NCBI GenBank assembly: GCA_964583605.1
Contig: CAZOWL010000018.1
Span: forward strand, 1 to 56,141
Origin: CAZOWL01 sp964583605
GTDB lineage: Bacteria > Pseudomonadota > Gammaproteobacteria > Chromatiales > Chromatiaceae
Direction of reading: 5' to 3'
Length of the DNA stretch: 56,141 bases
Shown here: positions 1-9,176 of the stretch, piece after piece
Position numbering within the stretch: position 1 is the first letter of the stretch
How the letters are laid out: every line of letters starts with the position of its first letter
Translations under genes and position numbers: made by a program
Notes under the pieces: model-generated
What the model was told of the DNA's origin: nothing
Databases searched by the model: none
What the model saw: the letters and a program-made list of their open reading frames with translations, nothing else

Positions 1-117
1 GCCGGCTTCCGGCACGGGATCGGTCTGCCCTTTTACTCCGGATCTTTCATAGTAATCGCCGAGCAAGGGTCTTAGGCTCGCGAGATTGTCCCAGCGCGGA
101 GGCGATCTACCTGCTTG

Positions 118-285
118 CCCTCGATAGCTCACAGCATCGGCTTCAAGACCGCCGATGCGATCGCACAGCGTCTGAGAATCCCCGAGAGTGCCCTGATCCG
201 CGCCCAGGCCGGGGTGCGACATGTCCTGCACGAGATGGCCGGCGAGGGACATTCCGTCGCCCATCGGCGGGACCTAGGCGCAGCG
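118..285 (+). pseudogene. RecD2-type helicase remnant (helix-hairpin-helix segment)
   Basis: About 50 codons translate to a segment beginning IGFKTADAIAQRL and continuing RAQAGVRHVLHEMAGEGH. This matches the helix-hairpin-helix segment that follows the N-terminal domain in RecD2/RecD-like ATP-dependent DNA helicases. Only this piece is seen. The same frame has a stop at 73-75 upstream, and no Walker A motif or helicase domain follows before dtd on the opposite strand. It therefore looks like a relic of a gene of more than 2 kb, not an expressed protein. Family recognition is by eye. The fragment could also be the scar of a rearrangement whose other part lies left of the window. Confidence 0.6.
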
Positions 286-304
286 GAGCCAGGATCCAAA
301 CCGC

Positions 305-742
305 CTATGCCGCCAGCCAGAAGGTCACCGGGCCATCATTCGTCAGCGAGACCTGCATGTCGGCACCAAAGCGGCCGACCTGGACCTCCCCGTGGCGCGC
401 TCGCGCCTGCCTCACCAGATAGTCGAACAGCCGCTCACCTTCGCCCGGGGGTGCGGCCGGCGTGAAGCTCGCCCGGGTGCCCTTCTTGGTGTCGGCGGCG
501 AGCGTGAACTGCGGCACCAGTAGGAGCCCTCCGGCGACATCGCGCAGGCTCAGGTTCATGCGGCCTTCGGCGTCTGGAAACACGCGATAGCTCAACAGGC
601 GCTCCAGAAGGCGGTCCGCGCGGGCCTCGGTATCCTGGCGCTCGACGCCGACCAAGACCAGCACGCCGCGGCCGATCGCAGCGACCGCCTCCCCGGCCAC
701 GTCAACACGGGCAGAGCTCACCCGCTGGATCAGGCCGATCAT
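305..742 (-). CDS. dtd: D-aminoacyl-tRNA deacylase
   Basis: The 145-residue protein has the normal DTD length and hallmarks. It starts MIGLIQRVSSARV, carries the active-site segment PQFTLAADTKKGTRASF in the middle, and ends with the cross-subunit NDGPVTFWL motif. DTD hydrolyses D-amino acids (and glycine) mischarged on tRNA, acting as a cytoplasmic homodimer. The ATG at 742 overlaps the end of pip by 4 nt, so the two genes are probably translated from one message. The role of the family is well established and the assignment is firm. Confidence 0.95.
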   Translation of the reverse strand: MIGLIQRVSSARVDVAGEAVAAIGRGVLVLVGVERQDTEARADRLLERLLSYRVFPDAEGRMNLSLRDVAGGLLLVPQFTLAADTKKGTRASFTPAAPPGEGERLFDYLVRQARARHGEVQVGRFGADMQVSLTNDGPVTFWLAA

Positions 743-1701
743 CGCAGCTCTTTCGCGAACCGGTCAGTCGCCGCAACCAGCTCACGGACGATACCTGGCT
801 CGAACGCCGCGTGACCGGCGTCGGGCACCATCTTGAGCTCAGACGCGGGCCAGGCCTGATGCAGGTCCCAGGCCGAGCGCGCCGGACAGATCACGTCATA
901 GCGCCCTTGGACGATGACCCCCGGGATCGCGCCGATGCGACCCACATCGCTCAAGAGCTGGTTGGGGCGCAAGAAGGCGCGATTGACGAAATAGTGACAC
1001 TCGATACGAGCCAGGCTCAAAGCCACCCGCGGATCTGAGAAGAAGGCCTGTACCTCCGGGTTGGCCCTCAGCGTGGCCGCGCGGCCCTCCCATCCTGACC
1101 AGGCCTGAGCGGCGCGGTGCCGCTCGACCTCGTCGCTGCCGACCAGACGACGATGATAGGCAGCAAGCAGATCGCCGCGCTCGGACATCGGGATTGGGGC
1201 GATGAAATCCTGCCACCACTCGGGGAAGATCCAGCTGGCACCCTCCTGGTAGAACCACCGGATCTCGGCATCCCGACACAGAAAGATGCCGCGTACGACG
1301 AGTGCCATGACCCGCTCGGGATAGGTCTCGGCGTAGGCCAACGCGAGGGTCGACCCCCAGGACCCTCCGAAGACCAGCCAGCGGTCGATGCCCAGCTCGA
1401 CGCGGATGCGCTCGATGTCGGCGACAAGGTGCCAGGTCGAGTTGGCCGCCAGCTCGGCGTAAGGTGTCGAGCGGCCGCAGCCGCGCTGGTCGAAGAGTAC
1501 GACGCGATAGCGCGCTGGGTTGAAAAAGCGCCGATGCGCCGGATCGCAGCCGGCCCCCGGCCCACCATGCAAGAAAAGGGCCGGCACGCCGTTCCGGCTT
1601 CCGCACTCCTCGACATACAGCTGGTGGACAGCATCGACATCCAGGCGATGCACGGCATAGGGCTCGGTCGGCGGGTAGATATACGGGGATTGAACGCTCA
1701 T
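739..1701 (-). CDS. pip: Proline iminopeptidase (alpha/beta hydrolase)
   Basis: The 320-residue protein is an S33-family prolyl aminopeptidase, which removes N-terminal proline from peptides in the cytoplasm. It shows the HGGPGAG oxyanion-hole motif, FDQRGCGRSTP, the nucleophile elbow GGSWGS with the catalytic serine, and the late aspartate (GRYDVICP) and histidine (DAGHAAFEP) of the triad. I chose the ATG at 1701 (MSVQSPYIYPP) because family members begin this way. The frame stays open 30 codons further upstream, but that part has no family similarity. The gene overlaps dtd by 4 nt, suggesting co-translation. No signal peptide is seen. Confidence 0.93.
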   Translation of the reverse strand: MSVQSPYIYPPTEPYAVHRLDVDAVHQLYVEECGSRNGVPALFLHGGPGAGCDPAHRRFFNPARYRVVLFDQRGCGRSTPYAELAANSTWHLVADIERIRVELGIDRWLVFGGSWGSTLALAYAETYPERVMALVVRGIFLCRDAEIRWFYQEGASWIFPEWWQDFIAPIPMSERGDLLAAYHRRLVGSDEVERHRAAQAWSGWEGRAATLRANPEVQAFFSDPRVALSLARIECHYFVNRAFLRPNQLLSDVGRIGAIPGVIVQGRYDVICPARSAWDLHQAWPASELKMVPDAGHAAFEPGIVRELVAATDRFAKELR

Positions 1702-1898
1702 CGCATCCAGCATACGGGGGTCAAGGTCATGCCGCAATCCGGGCCTACCGGGATACGTGGAGCGCCGATCCGAGACGGTCGCATCGTGCACAAGGTTGTC
1801 ATAGCATTGGCAGGACCCGCACGAGACCGGCGGATGTTAGGTCAGGCACGTCATACTTGGCTTCCTGGGCCCTCCCTTCGAGATCGAGAGAGGATTTG

Positions 1899-4778
1899 AT
1901 GACCGATACGGCGACGTCTGCGCTCGCGATGGATGGATTGCTGCTCGGGCTCTGCATGGCCGGCACGCTCTTGGTCCTGGCCGCGGTCTTGGTCGTCCGC
2001 CTGCGTGCCCGCCGCCTCGATGCGCGCGCGGCGGCGGCCGCCCGGGAGGAGACCGAATCCGCGCTCCCTTGGCACAGCCTTGAAGTGGCCGACGTGCTCC
2101 AACGCCTCGACAGCACGAAGGGGGGTCTGAGCGCGGCCGAGGTCCAACGCCGTCGCGAGCGCCATGGTCCCAATCGACTGCCCGAGGCCGAGGCGCGCAG
2201 CCCGTTGATGCGGTTCCTGGCGCAGTTCCACAACGTGCTGATCTACGTGCTGATCGGTGCCGGGGTTGTCGTGACCTTGCTGCAGCACTGGGTCGATGCC
2301 GGCGTCATCTTCGGTGTGGTCCTGATCAATGCCGCGATCGGCTACATCCAGGAGGGCAAGGCCGAAGACGCCCTGCGCGCCATCCGTCAGATGCTCTCAC
2401 CCCATACACTGGTGATCCGCAATGGCATCCGGCACGAGATCGACGCCGAGGACCTGGTGCCCGGCGACATCGTGCCGCTGCAGTCCGGCGATCGGATCTC
2501 GGCCGATCTGCGCCTAATCCAGACCAAGGGCCTGCAGATCGACGAGTCGGCCCTGACCGGCGAGTCCCTGCCGGTCGAGAAAGACATCAACCCGCGCTCG
2601 CCCGAGACCGTACTGGCGGATCGCCGCAGCATGGTCTACTCGGGGACCCTGGTCACGCGCGGGCAGGCAACTGGTGTCGTCGTCGCCACCAGCGCCGCCA
2701 CCGAGATTGGCCGCATCAGTGCGATGGTGGCCGACGTCCGCCAGCTGACGACCCCGCTGCTGCGCCAGATCGCACAGTTCGGACGCTGGCTGACCGGGGC
2801 CATACTCGCGATCGCGGGCGTCACCTTCCTCTTCGGCGTGCTGCTCCGCGACTACACACCCGCGGATATGTTCTTGGCCTCGGTCGGCCTGGCCGTGGCC
2901 GCCATCCCGGAAGGCCTGCCGGCGATCATGACGATCACGCTCGCGCTCGGCGTGCGACGGATGGCGGGCCGCAACGCCATCATCCGCCGACTGCCCGCCG
3001 TGGAGACACTCGGCACGGTCGGCGTCATCTGCTCCGACAAGACCGGCACGCTGACGCGCAACGAGATGACGGTGCAGACCATCGAGACGGGCAGGCATCG
3101 TCTCAAACTGACCGGGCGCGGATATAATCCGCACGGCGGCATCGAGCAGCACGGCGTCGGCCACTCAGTCGACCAAGACGCCCAGCTCACGGAGCTCCTT
3201 CACGCGGTCGTGCTCTGTAACGACTCCTCCCTCGTTCGCGAAGGCGAGGAGTGGAGCGTCAATGGAGACCCCATGGAGGGGGCTCTGCTTATCGCGAGCG
3301 TCAAAGGTGGGCTCGATCCCAAGCTCGTCGGGAACCGCTACACGCGCACCGATGTCATCCCGTTCGAGTCCGAGCACAGGTTCATGGCGACGCTCCATCA
3401 CAGCCACGAGGGGGACGCCTTCGTCTACGTAAAAGGCGCGCCGGAACGGCTCTTGGAGATGTGCTCGACCCAGCGCGAGGGCTTTGAAGTCGTCGCCCTC
3501 AATCACGAGCAATGGCTCGAGCGCGTCGAGGAGCTGGCCGCCGATGGCCAGCGCGTGCTGGCTATCGCCGCGAAGCCGGTCGGCCATGACAAGCTGGAGC
3601 TGACCTTCGACGACGTCGATCACGATCTGATCCTGCTCGGGCTGCTCGGTCTCATCGATCCGCCGCGGCAGGAGGCCATCGAGGCTGTGCAGCGCTGCCG
3701 ACAAGCCGGCATCCGCGTCAAGATGATCACCGGCGATCATGGGCGCACAGCGCGGGCGGTCGCCGAGCAGCTCGACCTCGTCAACCACCATGACACCCTG
3801 ACCGGCGCCCAGCTCGAGGAGATGAGCGACGAGGAGCTTCGGCGACGCGTCGAGCATATCGATGTCTATGCCCGCGTCAGCCCTGAGCACAAGCTGCGGC
3901 TGGTCTGTGCTTTGCAGGACGGAGAGCAAATCGTGGCCATGACCGGCGATGGCGTCAACGACGCCCCGGCGCTGAAGCGCGCCGACGTCGGCATCGCAAT
4001 GGGCAACAAGGGGACGGAGGTGGCCAAGGAGGCCTCCGAGATGGTGCTCGCCGATGACAACTTCGCCTCGATCGCGCACGCCGTCGAGGAGGGCCGCACC
4101 GTCTACGACAACCTGATGAAATCGATCCTCTTCATCCTCCCGACGAACGGCGGCGAGGCCCTGATCATCCTCGGTGCCATCTTGTTCGGATTCACCCACC
4201 TGCCGATCACGCCGGTACAGATACTCTGGGTCAATATGATCACCGCGGTGACTCTGGCCTTGGCGCTGGCGTTCGAGCCCCCGGAGCGAGGCGTGATGGG
4301 CCGCCCACCACGCAATGCGAAGGAGCCTGTCCTGACACCGCTCTTTCTGTGGCGGATCCTCTTCGTTTCGGTCATCCTAATGGCTGGAACCTTCGGTCTC
4401 TTCGTCTGGGAGCTCGAGCAGAGCGCAGGCGTCGATCAGGCGCGCACGGTGGCCGTGAACACGCTGGTGATGTTCGAGATCTTCTATCTGTTCAACTCCC
4501 GCTTCGTGCTCGATCCCGTGTTGAACCGCAACGGTCTGCTCGGTAACCGGTACGTCCTCATCGCGATAGGCGTGCTGGTGGTGATGCAGCTCGCCTTCAC
4601 CTATGCCGGACCCATGCAGGCCCTCTTCCACACCCAGGGCATCGATGCCGGCACTTGGGGCCGTATTGTGCTCGTCGCCGCCTCGGTGCTTGTGCTGGTC
4701 GAGGTGGAGAAGGCCGTCCTACGCCGGCGCCGGGCGCGACGGCGACAGGCGCTGCTCTCGACGGAGTCACCCCGATGA
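1899..4778 (+). CDS. P2-type cation-transporting ATPase
   Basis: The 959-residue membrane pump of the P2 (SERCA/PMR1-like) family has these marks: an N-terminal cation-ATPase domain, TGES near 220, the phosphorylated Asp380 in DKTGTLT, PEGLP near 338 in M4, and TGDGVND near 683. The M5 Asn750 and Glu753 match the SERCA ion ligands N768 and E771. In M6, Asn779 and Thr782 match N796 and T799, but the aspartate equal to SERCA D800 is Ala783. The transported ion may therefore not be Ca2+. An extra hydrophobic segment at the extreme N-terminus (about 8-30) precedes the usual domain. The ATG at 1899 was preferred over an upstream in-frame ATG because GAGAGGA lies just ahead of it. The gene starts a three-gene operon with a small membrane protein and an ion channel. 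Confidence 0.9.
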   Translation: MTDTATSALAMDGLLLGLCMAGTLLVLAAVLVVRLRARRLDARAAAAAREETESALPWHSLEVADVLQRLDSTKGGLSAAEVQRRRERHGPNRLPEAEARSPLMRFLAQFHNVLIYVLIGAGVVVTLLQHWVDAGVIFGVVLINAAIGYIQEGKAEDALRAIRQMLSPHTLVIRNGIRHEIDAEDLVPGDIVPLQSGDRISADLRLIQTKGLQIDESALTGESLPVEKDINPRSPETVLADRRSMVYSGTLVTRGQATGVVVATSAATEIGRISAMVADVRQLTTPLLRQIAQFGRWLTGAILAIAGVTFLFGVLLRDYTPADMFLASVGLAVAAIPEGLPAIMTITLALGVRRMAGRNAIIRRLPAVETLGTVGVICSDKTGTLTRNEMTVQTIETGRHRLKLTGRGYNPHGGIEQHGVGHSVDQDAQLTELLHAVVLCNDSSLVREGEEWSVNGDPMEGALLIASVKGGLDPKLVGNRYTRTDVIPFESEHRFMATLHHSHEGDAFVYVKGAPERLLEMCSTQREGFEVVALNHEQWLERVEELAADGQRVLAIAAKPVGHDKLELTFDDVDHDLILLGLLGLIDPPRQEAIEAVQRCRQAGIRVKMITGDHGRTARAVAEQLDLVNHHDTLTGAQLEEMSDEELRRRVEHIDVYARVSPEHKLRLVCALQDGEQIVAMTGDGVNDAPALKRADVGIAMGNKGTEVAKEASEMVLADDNFASIAHAVEEGRTVYDNLMKSILFILPTNGGEALIILGAILFGFTHLPITPVQILWVNMITAVTLALALAFEPPERGVMGRPPRNAKEPVLTPLFLWRILFVSVILMAGTFGLFVWELEQSAGVDQARTVAVNTLVMFEIFYLFNSRFVLDPVLNRNGLLGNRYVLIAIGVLVVMQLAFTYAGPMQALFHTQGIDAGTWGRIVLVAASVLVLVEVEKAVLRRRRARRRQALLSTESPR

Positions 4779-5158
4779 ATCCGGAAAAGGTGGTCTTCGG
4801 TTTCTTCATCGTACTGGCCCTGACCTTGAACTTCGGTTTCTTCGTCGGCGACATCGACAACCCCGATCATCATCACGTCTGGGAGCTGTTCGCGGTGATC
4901 GTGGTCAATCTGATCGCCACGGTCCTGAAATTCGGCGATCGCAGCCAGATGGGGGCCGTCCTATTGGCCACGAGCCTCGTCGCCATCCTGCAGCTCGTGA
5001 CTGCGGCCGTGATTTGGGCTGTTGCGGCGCATGCCACCGATGCCGGGATGACCGCGTCGATGATGTCGAGCATCGTCTCCCTCGCCGGCGGCGCGATGAT
5101 CGCCAATGTGGTCTCGGTGGTGCTGCTCGTCATCGAGACCGTCATGCTCCGGCGTTGA
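4775..5158 (+). CDS. Small integral membrane protein, DUF6394-like
   Basis: The 127-residue protein has about four hydrophobic segments and a conserved-looking start, MNPEKVVFGFFIVLALTLNF, followed by an acidic/histidine loop (GDIDNPDHHHVWE). I believe this is the DUF6394 family, but the name is from memory. Its ATG overlaps the stop of the P-type ATPase as ATGA (4775-4778), a strong sign of translational coupling, and an ion channel follows 27 nt later. It may be an accessory subunit of the pump or channel; that is inference from position only. An open frame runs upstream to 4655 but lies inside the ATPase gene and is not used. Confidence 0.75.
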   Translation: MNPEKVVFGFFIVLALTLNFGFFVGDIDNPDHHHVWELFAVIVVNLIATVLKFGDRSQMGAVLLATSLVAILQLVTAAVIWAVAAHATDAGMTASMMSSIVSLAGGAMIANVVSVVLLVIETVMLRR

Positions 5159-5185
5159 CCGCCGCGCCTGCACTGCGGAGCGAAG

Positions 5186-6934
5186 ATGGGCATGGACCAC
5201 ATCGTCTTTCTCGTCTTTCGCCGCATGCGCACACCGCTTCTGGCGCTGATCGGCGCCTACTCACTGGCCATCACAGGCTTCGTGCTGATACCCGGCCAGG
5301 ACGCGACAGGGGCAGCCTGGGGGATGACCTTCTTCCACGCCTTCTATTTCGTCTCCTTCATGTCGACGACGATCGGCTTCGGCGAGATCCCCTACGCCTT
5401 CACCGACGCGCAACGTCTTTGGGCCAGCTTTTGCATCTTCCTCACCGTCAGCGTTTGGCTCTATTCGGCCGGGACGCTCATCGCCCTGCTGCAGGACAAG
5501 ACCTTTCAGCGCGCCGTGGCCGAGCTGCTATTCGCCAGGAGGGTGCGCCGCTTGAGCGAGCCCTTCTACCTCGTCTGCGGTTACGGCGAGACCGGCAGCG
5601 CCTTGATCCTGGCCTTGGCCGAGCGCGGTCAGCGCGCCGTCGCGATCGACATCAAGGCCGAGCGCGTCGCGCTGCTGCACCTCGAGAACCTGCCGGAGTT
5701 TGTGCCAGCGCTCACAGCCGATGCCCGTCGCCCGAGCTACCTGCTTAACGCCGGCCTGCAGCATCCCTTATGCGCCGGCGTGGCGGCACTCACCAATGTC
5801 AACGAGGCCAACCTCAAGATCGCTATCACAGCAAAGCTATTGCGCCCCGAGATCAAGGTTATCTGCCGGGCCGACTCGCTCGCGGTGGAGGCAAACATGG
5901 CCTCGTTCGGCACCGATCACATCTACGACCCCTTCGATACCTTCGCCGTCTACCTGACCACAGCGATCCAATCGCCGTGGCTCACACGCCTCTTCGAATG
6001 GCTAACCGGCGAGTCCAGCCGCACCCCGCCGGCATCGCGCCCGCCGCCAGACAAGGGCCGCTGGATCCTCTGCGGCTATGGTCGTTTCGGTCGCGCCCTG
6101 CACAAGCACCTGGCTCGGCAGGGCCTTGACGTCGTCGTGATCGAGGCGCGCCCGGAGCGGACCGGAAAGCCTGACGGAGCCCCGCTCGTCGTCGGGCCGG
6201 GCACAGAGGCCTCGACGCTCAAGGAGGCTGGTGTGGGAGACGCCGTTGGGATCGTCGCCGGCACGGACGACGACGCCAACAACCTCTCGATCATCATGAC
6301 CGCGCGCGAGCTGAACAGCGCCTTGTTCGTCGTCGCCCGGGAGAACCAATCAGAGAACCATAGGCTCTTCTGTGCCGTGGACGCCGAGATCATCATGCAC
6401 CCGAGCAGCATCATCGCCGAGCGCATTCAGCTGCTGCTGGCAACCCCCTTACTGGCCGTGTTCCGCGGGCTCGCCCGCTGCCAGGAGGAGGACTGGGCCC
6501 ATCGTCTGGTCGATCGGATCAATGAGATCGTGCAGAAGGACCCGCTCGCAGTTTGGGAGCTGGTACTGGATTCGGAAATGGCACATGCCGTCGACTCGGC
6601 GCTGGCGACGGGCACCAATGTCCGCTTGGAGCAACTGACCGCCGATCCTCAGGATCGCGCTCGCACACTACCGGTCATTCCGCTGATGATCACCCGCGGC
6701 GACCAGAACGAGCTCCTGCCCGACGTCAGGCTTCCGTTGGCCCGCGACGATCGACTCCTTTTCTGCGGGCTCGCATGCGCCCGCTCACGCATGGCCTGGA
6801 CGCTCGAGAACCCTCACGCCTTGTCTTATGTGCTGACCGGTGAGAGTCGTCGCCAAGGTCCGGTCTGGCGGTGGCTTGCACCGCGGCTCGACCGCCTGAG
6901 CATAAGGCTGGCTGGCCCGGGGAAGGCCGATTGA
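5186..6934 (+). CDS. Two-TM ion channel with tandem RCK/TrkA-N domains
   Basis: The 582-residue protein has a first membrane helix at about 17-35, a pore loop with the filter TIGFGE (62-67), and a second helix at about 80-100. Two NAD(H)-binding RCK units follow, with GYGETG near 132 and GYGRFG near 296. The layout is that of a ligand-gated potassium channel of the MthK/Kch type with both RCK units on one chain. The filter is TIGFG, not the common TVGYG; phenylalanine at that place occurs in some K+ channels and weakly selective ones, so selectivity is not certain. It is third in the operon with the ATPase and the small membrane protein, suggesting coordinated cation handling. The C-terminal 60 residues are variable. 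Confidence 0.85.
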   Translation: MGMDHIVFLVFRRMRTPLLALIGAYSLAITGFVLIPGQDATGAAWGMTFFHAFYFVSFMSTTIGFGEIPYAFTDAQRLWASFCIFLTVSVWLYSAGTLIALLQDKTFQRAVAELLFARRVRRLSEPFYLVCGYGETGSALILALAERGQRAVAIDIKAERVALLHLENLPEFVPALTADARRPSYLLNAGLQHPLCAGVAALTNVNEANLKIAITAKLLRPEIKVICRADSLAVEANMASFGTDHIYDPFDTFAVYLTTAIQSPWLTRLFEWLTGESSRTPPASRPPPDKGRWILCGYGRFGRALHKHLARQGLDVVVIEARPERTGKPDGAPLVVGPGTEASTLKEAGVGDAVGIVAGTDDDANNLSIIMTARELNSALFVVARENQSENHRLFCAVDAEIIMHPSSIIAERIQLLLATPLLAVFRGLARCQEEDWAHRLVDRINEIVQKDPLAVWELVLDSEMAHAVDSALATGTNVRLEQLTADPQDRARTLPVIPLMITRGDQNELLPDVRLPLARDDRLLFCGLACARSRMAWTLENPHALSYVLTGESRRQGPVWRWLAPRLDRLSIRLAGPGKAD

Positions 6935-7084
6935 ACTGGCTCCCAGCGCAACGGGCGGGCCACTACCAGACCAGGTCATCACCGAACCGGCAACGAACGC
7001 AGCGATCGGCATCTCGCGGATGACTTCTGCGGAGTACCGGAAGCGGACCCGTGGCATTTGGAAACTGGCGGCGGGGTGCCATAC

Positions 7085-7205
7085 TAACGATCATGGGACG
7101 AGGCGAGCCACACCAGACGATGAAATGCCGCCTCGCCCCTGATCGTTCCCTCACCCCATCCCTCTCCCAGAGGGCGAGGGAGCGAAGGTGCTTCGCGATT
7201 TTCAT
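7085..7205 (+). repeat. 121-bp structured repeat, copy 1
   Basis: This is one of five related elements (the others begin at 9603, 15150, 16464 and 17301). The outer end reads TAACGATCATGGG and the inner end GATTTTCAT. Inside lie an imperfect stem (GGGACGAG with CTCGCCCC) and the central CCCTCTCCCAGAGGGCGAGGG-like palindrome. On the minus strand about 40 codons stay open, encoding the same peptide type as the copy inside psd. It sits in the 401-bp gap between the channel gene and the hemerythrin gene. I see no other gene in that gap and no transposase near any copy. Confidence 0.85.
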
Positions 7206-7335
7206 AGTAAGAGACACCCCGACAAGCTCGCATTGTTATTGAGTCAATAATCAGTGTCTTCCTTAGGAGATGCCCACGGTCGTTAATCAGGGACAATGAG
7301 CCCGTCTGCGCCCTGCCCCAATGTGAGGTCACTCC

Positions 7336-7887
7336 ATGAGCCAGTTGATTCATCGTCTCGGTCTGGAGCATCGGCGCCTCGCTCGCCTGCTGGACCTCTT
7401 TGAACGCCTGTTGGACCGATTCAGTGAAGGGACCGAGCCGGATTTCGAGCTGATGTGCGAGATGCTTGAGTACATGGAGCTCTATGCTGATCAGGTCCAT
7501 CACAAGACCGAGGACCTCATCTTCGCCCGGTTGCACAGCGTTGGCGTCGAGAAGTGCGAGATCATCGACATACTGGCGCATCAGCATCGGCTGCTCAGCC
7601 AGATGAACCGCCGATTTCGCCGGTCACTGGAGGGGATTGTGCAAGAGGAGGTGCTGCGCCGCGATGAGGTCGAGATCCAAGGGCGCGAGTTGATCGCCGC
7701 GCTTCGCCAGCATATGGATCTCGAGGACCGCGAGGCCTTCCCCCTCGCCGTGGCACATCTATCCGAGGAGGATTGGGCTGCGATCGAGCAGCTCGCACCG
7801 CGCTCAGACGACCCTCTGTTCGTGGTGCCGGACACGGCACGCTTTCGAAGCCTCTATCAAGTGCTCATGGATCAGGCTGGCGACTGA
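7336..7887 (+). CDS. Hemerythrin-like HHE cation-binding protein
   Basis: The 183-residue, all-helical cytoplasmic protein has the spacing of a hemerythrin four-helix bundle: His12 (LEHRRL), His55-His56 with Glu59 (VHHKTED), His82/His84 (AHQHRLL) and His126 with Glu130 (RQHMDLEDREAF). These can hold a di-iron or other metal centre. Family members bind oxygen, sense redox state or act in iron and nitric oxide defence; which applies here cannot be read from sequence. It lies 160 bp upstream of ferrochelatase in the same direction, which loosely suggests iron or oxygen handling. The C-terminal 40 residues lie outside the bundle. Confidence 0.88.
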   Translation: MSQLIHRLGLEHRRLARLLDLFERLLDRFSEGTEPDFELMCEMLEYMELYADQVHHKTEDLIFARLHSVGVEKCEIIDILAHQHRLLSQMNRRFRRSLEGIVQEEVLRRDEVEIQGRELIAALRQHMDLEDREAFPLAVAHLSEEDWAAIEQLAPRSDDPLFVVPDTARFRSLYQVLMDQAGD

Positions 7888-8047
7888 CAATCCCACGGAG
7901 CCCACGTAGAATTAGAGCCTCCGAACCCTGACACGCATGAGCCTCAATGGCGCGATCTTTGGCAAGGCAGAACATCCGCGCCCTGGACGCGAAATCTGCC
8001 CGCAAGCAACCGACGCGCCGACGGCTTGAGAGTCCGAGACCTGATCG

Positions 8048-9112
8048 ATGAAGTTCCAAAACATCGTTGGCTTCAAGCATGACTCGGCTCACCCACTCGG
8101 CGTGCTGATGATCAACCTTGGCACCCCGGACGCCCCGACCAAATCGGCTGTGCGCCGCTATCTGGCCGAGTTCCTGGCCGATCCGCGCGTGATCGAGGCA
8201 CCTCGATCGTTATGGTGGCTGATCCTTCATGGATTCATCCTTCGCGTTCGCCCAGCGCGGTCCGCGAAGGCTTACCAGTCGGTGTGGACCGAGCACGGGT
8301 CCCCCCTTCTGACGATCTCGCGCCGACAGGCCGCAGCGCTGCAGGAGCGCCTTGCTGGGCGGATTGTCGGAGCGGTCCAGGTCGAGCTCGGCATGCGTTA
8401 TGGTAATCCTTCGATCTCTTCGGCCTTGGACAAGCTTCGCGACAGCAACATCCGGCGGCTCCTCGTCTTACCCCTGTATCCGCAATACTCCGGGACGACG
8501 ACGGGCTCTACATTCGACGCCGTCACGCGCGCGTTGGCGGCCTGGCGCTGGATTCCGGAGGTCCGCTTCGTCAATCAGTACCACGACGAGCCGGCCTACA
8601 TCGATGCCCTCATCCAGCGCATCCGTGCGCACTGGGCGGAGTATGGTGAGCCGGAGCGGTTACTCTTTTCTTTTCACGGGATTCCTAAGGATTATTTCCT
8701 CAACGGCGATCCCTATCACTGCCAATGTCATAAGACGGCGAGGCTCGTCAGCGAGGGCTTGGGTCTGCCCCGCGATCGCTGGCAACTCACGTTTCAGTCC
8801 CGGTTTGGGAATAAAGAGTGGCTCAAGCCGTACACCGGCGAGACGCTGAGGGAATGGGCGATGACCGGGGTTGATTCGGTCCATGTCGTCTGTCCCGGCT
8901 TCGCGGCGGACTGCCTTGAGACGATCGAGGAGATTGGCGAGGAAAACCGCAAGTACTTCCTCGAGGCGGGGGGCAAGGAGTATGGCTATATTCCCTGTCT
9001 CAACGATACGCCACCCCACATGGAGATGCTGGCCGATCTGATCCAGCGTCACATCCAAGGTTGGCCCGAGGCACCTGTATGGTCGCCGGTCATGGCCAAG
9101 GACGCGGTCTAG
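8048..9112 (+). CDS. hemH: Ferrochelatase
   Basis: The 354-residue protein inserts Fe2+ into protoporphyrin IX, the last step of protoheme synthesis. Visible marks are MINLGTPDAP at the start, YPQYSGTT in the middle, the catalytic His210 in SFHGIP, a cysteine/histidine-rich stretch (DPYHCQCHK), QSRFGNKEWLKPYT, and the late CPGFAADCLETIEEI with the conserved acidic residues. The length is usual for proteobacteria. The heme demand of the c-type cytochromes later in the window fits. A DUF971 gene follows closely. The start at ATG 8048 places the family N-terminus correctly. Confidence 0.96.
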   Translation: MKFQNIVGFKHDSAHPLGVLMINLGTPDAPTKSAVRRYLAEFLADPRVIEAPRSLWWLILHGFILRVRPARSAKAYQSVWTEHGSPLLTISRRQAAALQERLAGRIVGAVQVELGMRYGNPSISSALDKLRDSNIRRLLVLPLYPQYSGTTTGSTFDAVTRALAAWRWIPEVRFVNQYHDEPAYIDALIQRIRAHWAEYGEPERLLFSFHGIPKDYFLNGDPYHCQCHKTARLVSEGLGLPRDRWQLTFQSRFGNKEWLKPYTGETLREWAMTGVDSVHVVCPGFAADCLETIEEIGEENRKYFLEAGGKEYGYIPCLNDTPPHMEMLADLIQRHIQGWPEAPVWSPVMAKDAV

Positions 9113-9176
9113 GGCTCGATTGTCACGCCACCGGCCCCATGTCCTTCGGTACTCAAGCCAACCCGCTATCAAGATT

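Noticed and set aside
3165..4199. 344-codon open frame on the minus strand inside the P-type ATPase gene
   Set aside because: It is exactly antisense to conserved ATPase motifs and has no family motif of its own; long antisense frames are usual in DNA with such GC and codon bias.
4603..5748. 381-codon plus-strand frame across the small membrane protein and channel start
   Set aside because: It is Arg/Pro-rich without motifs and overlaps two genes with clear features in another frame.
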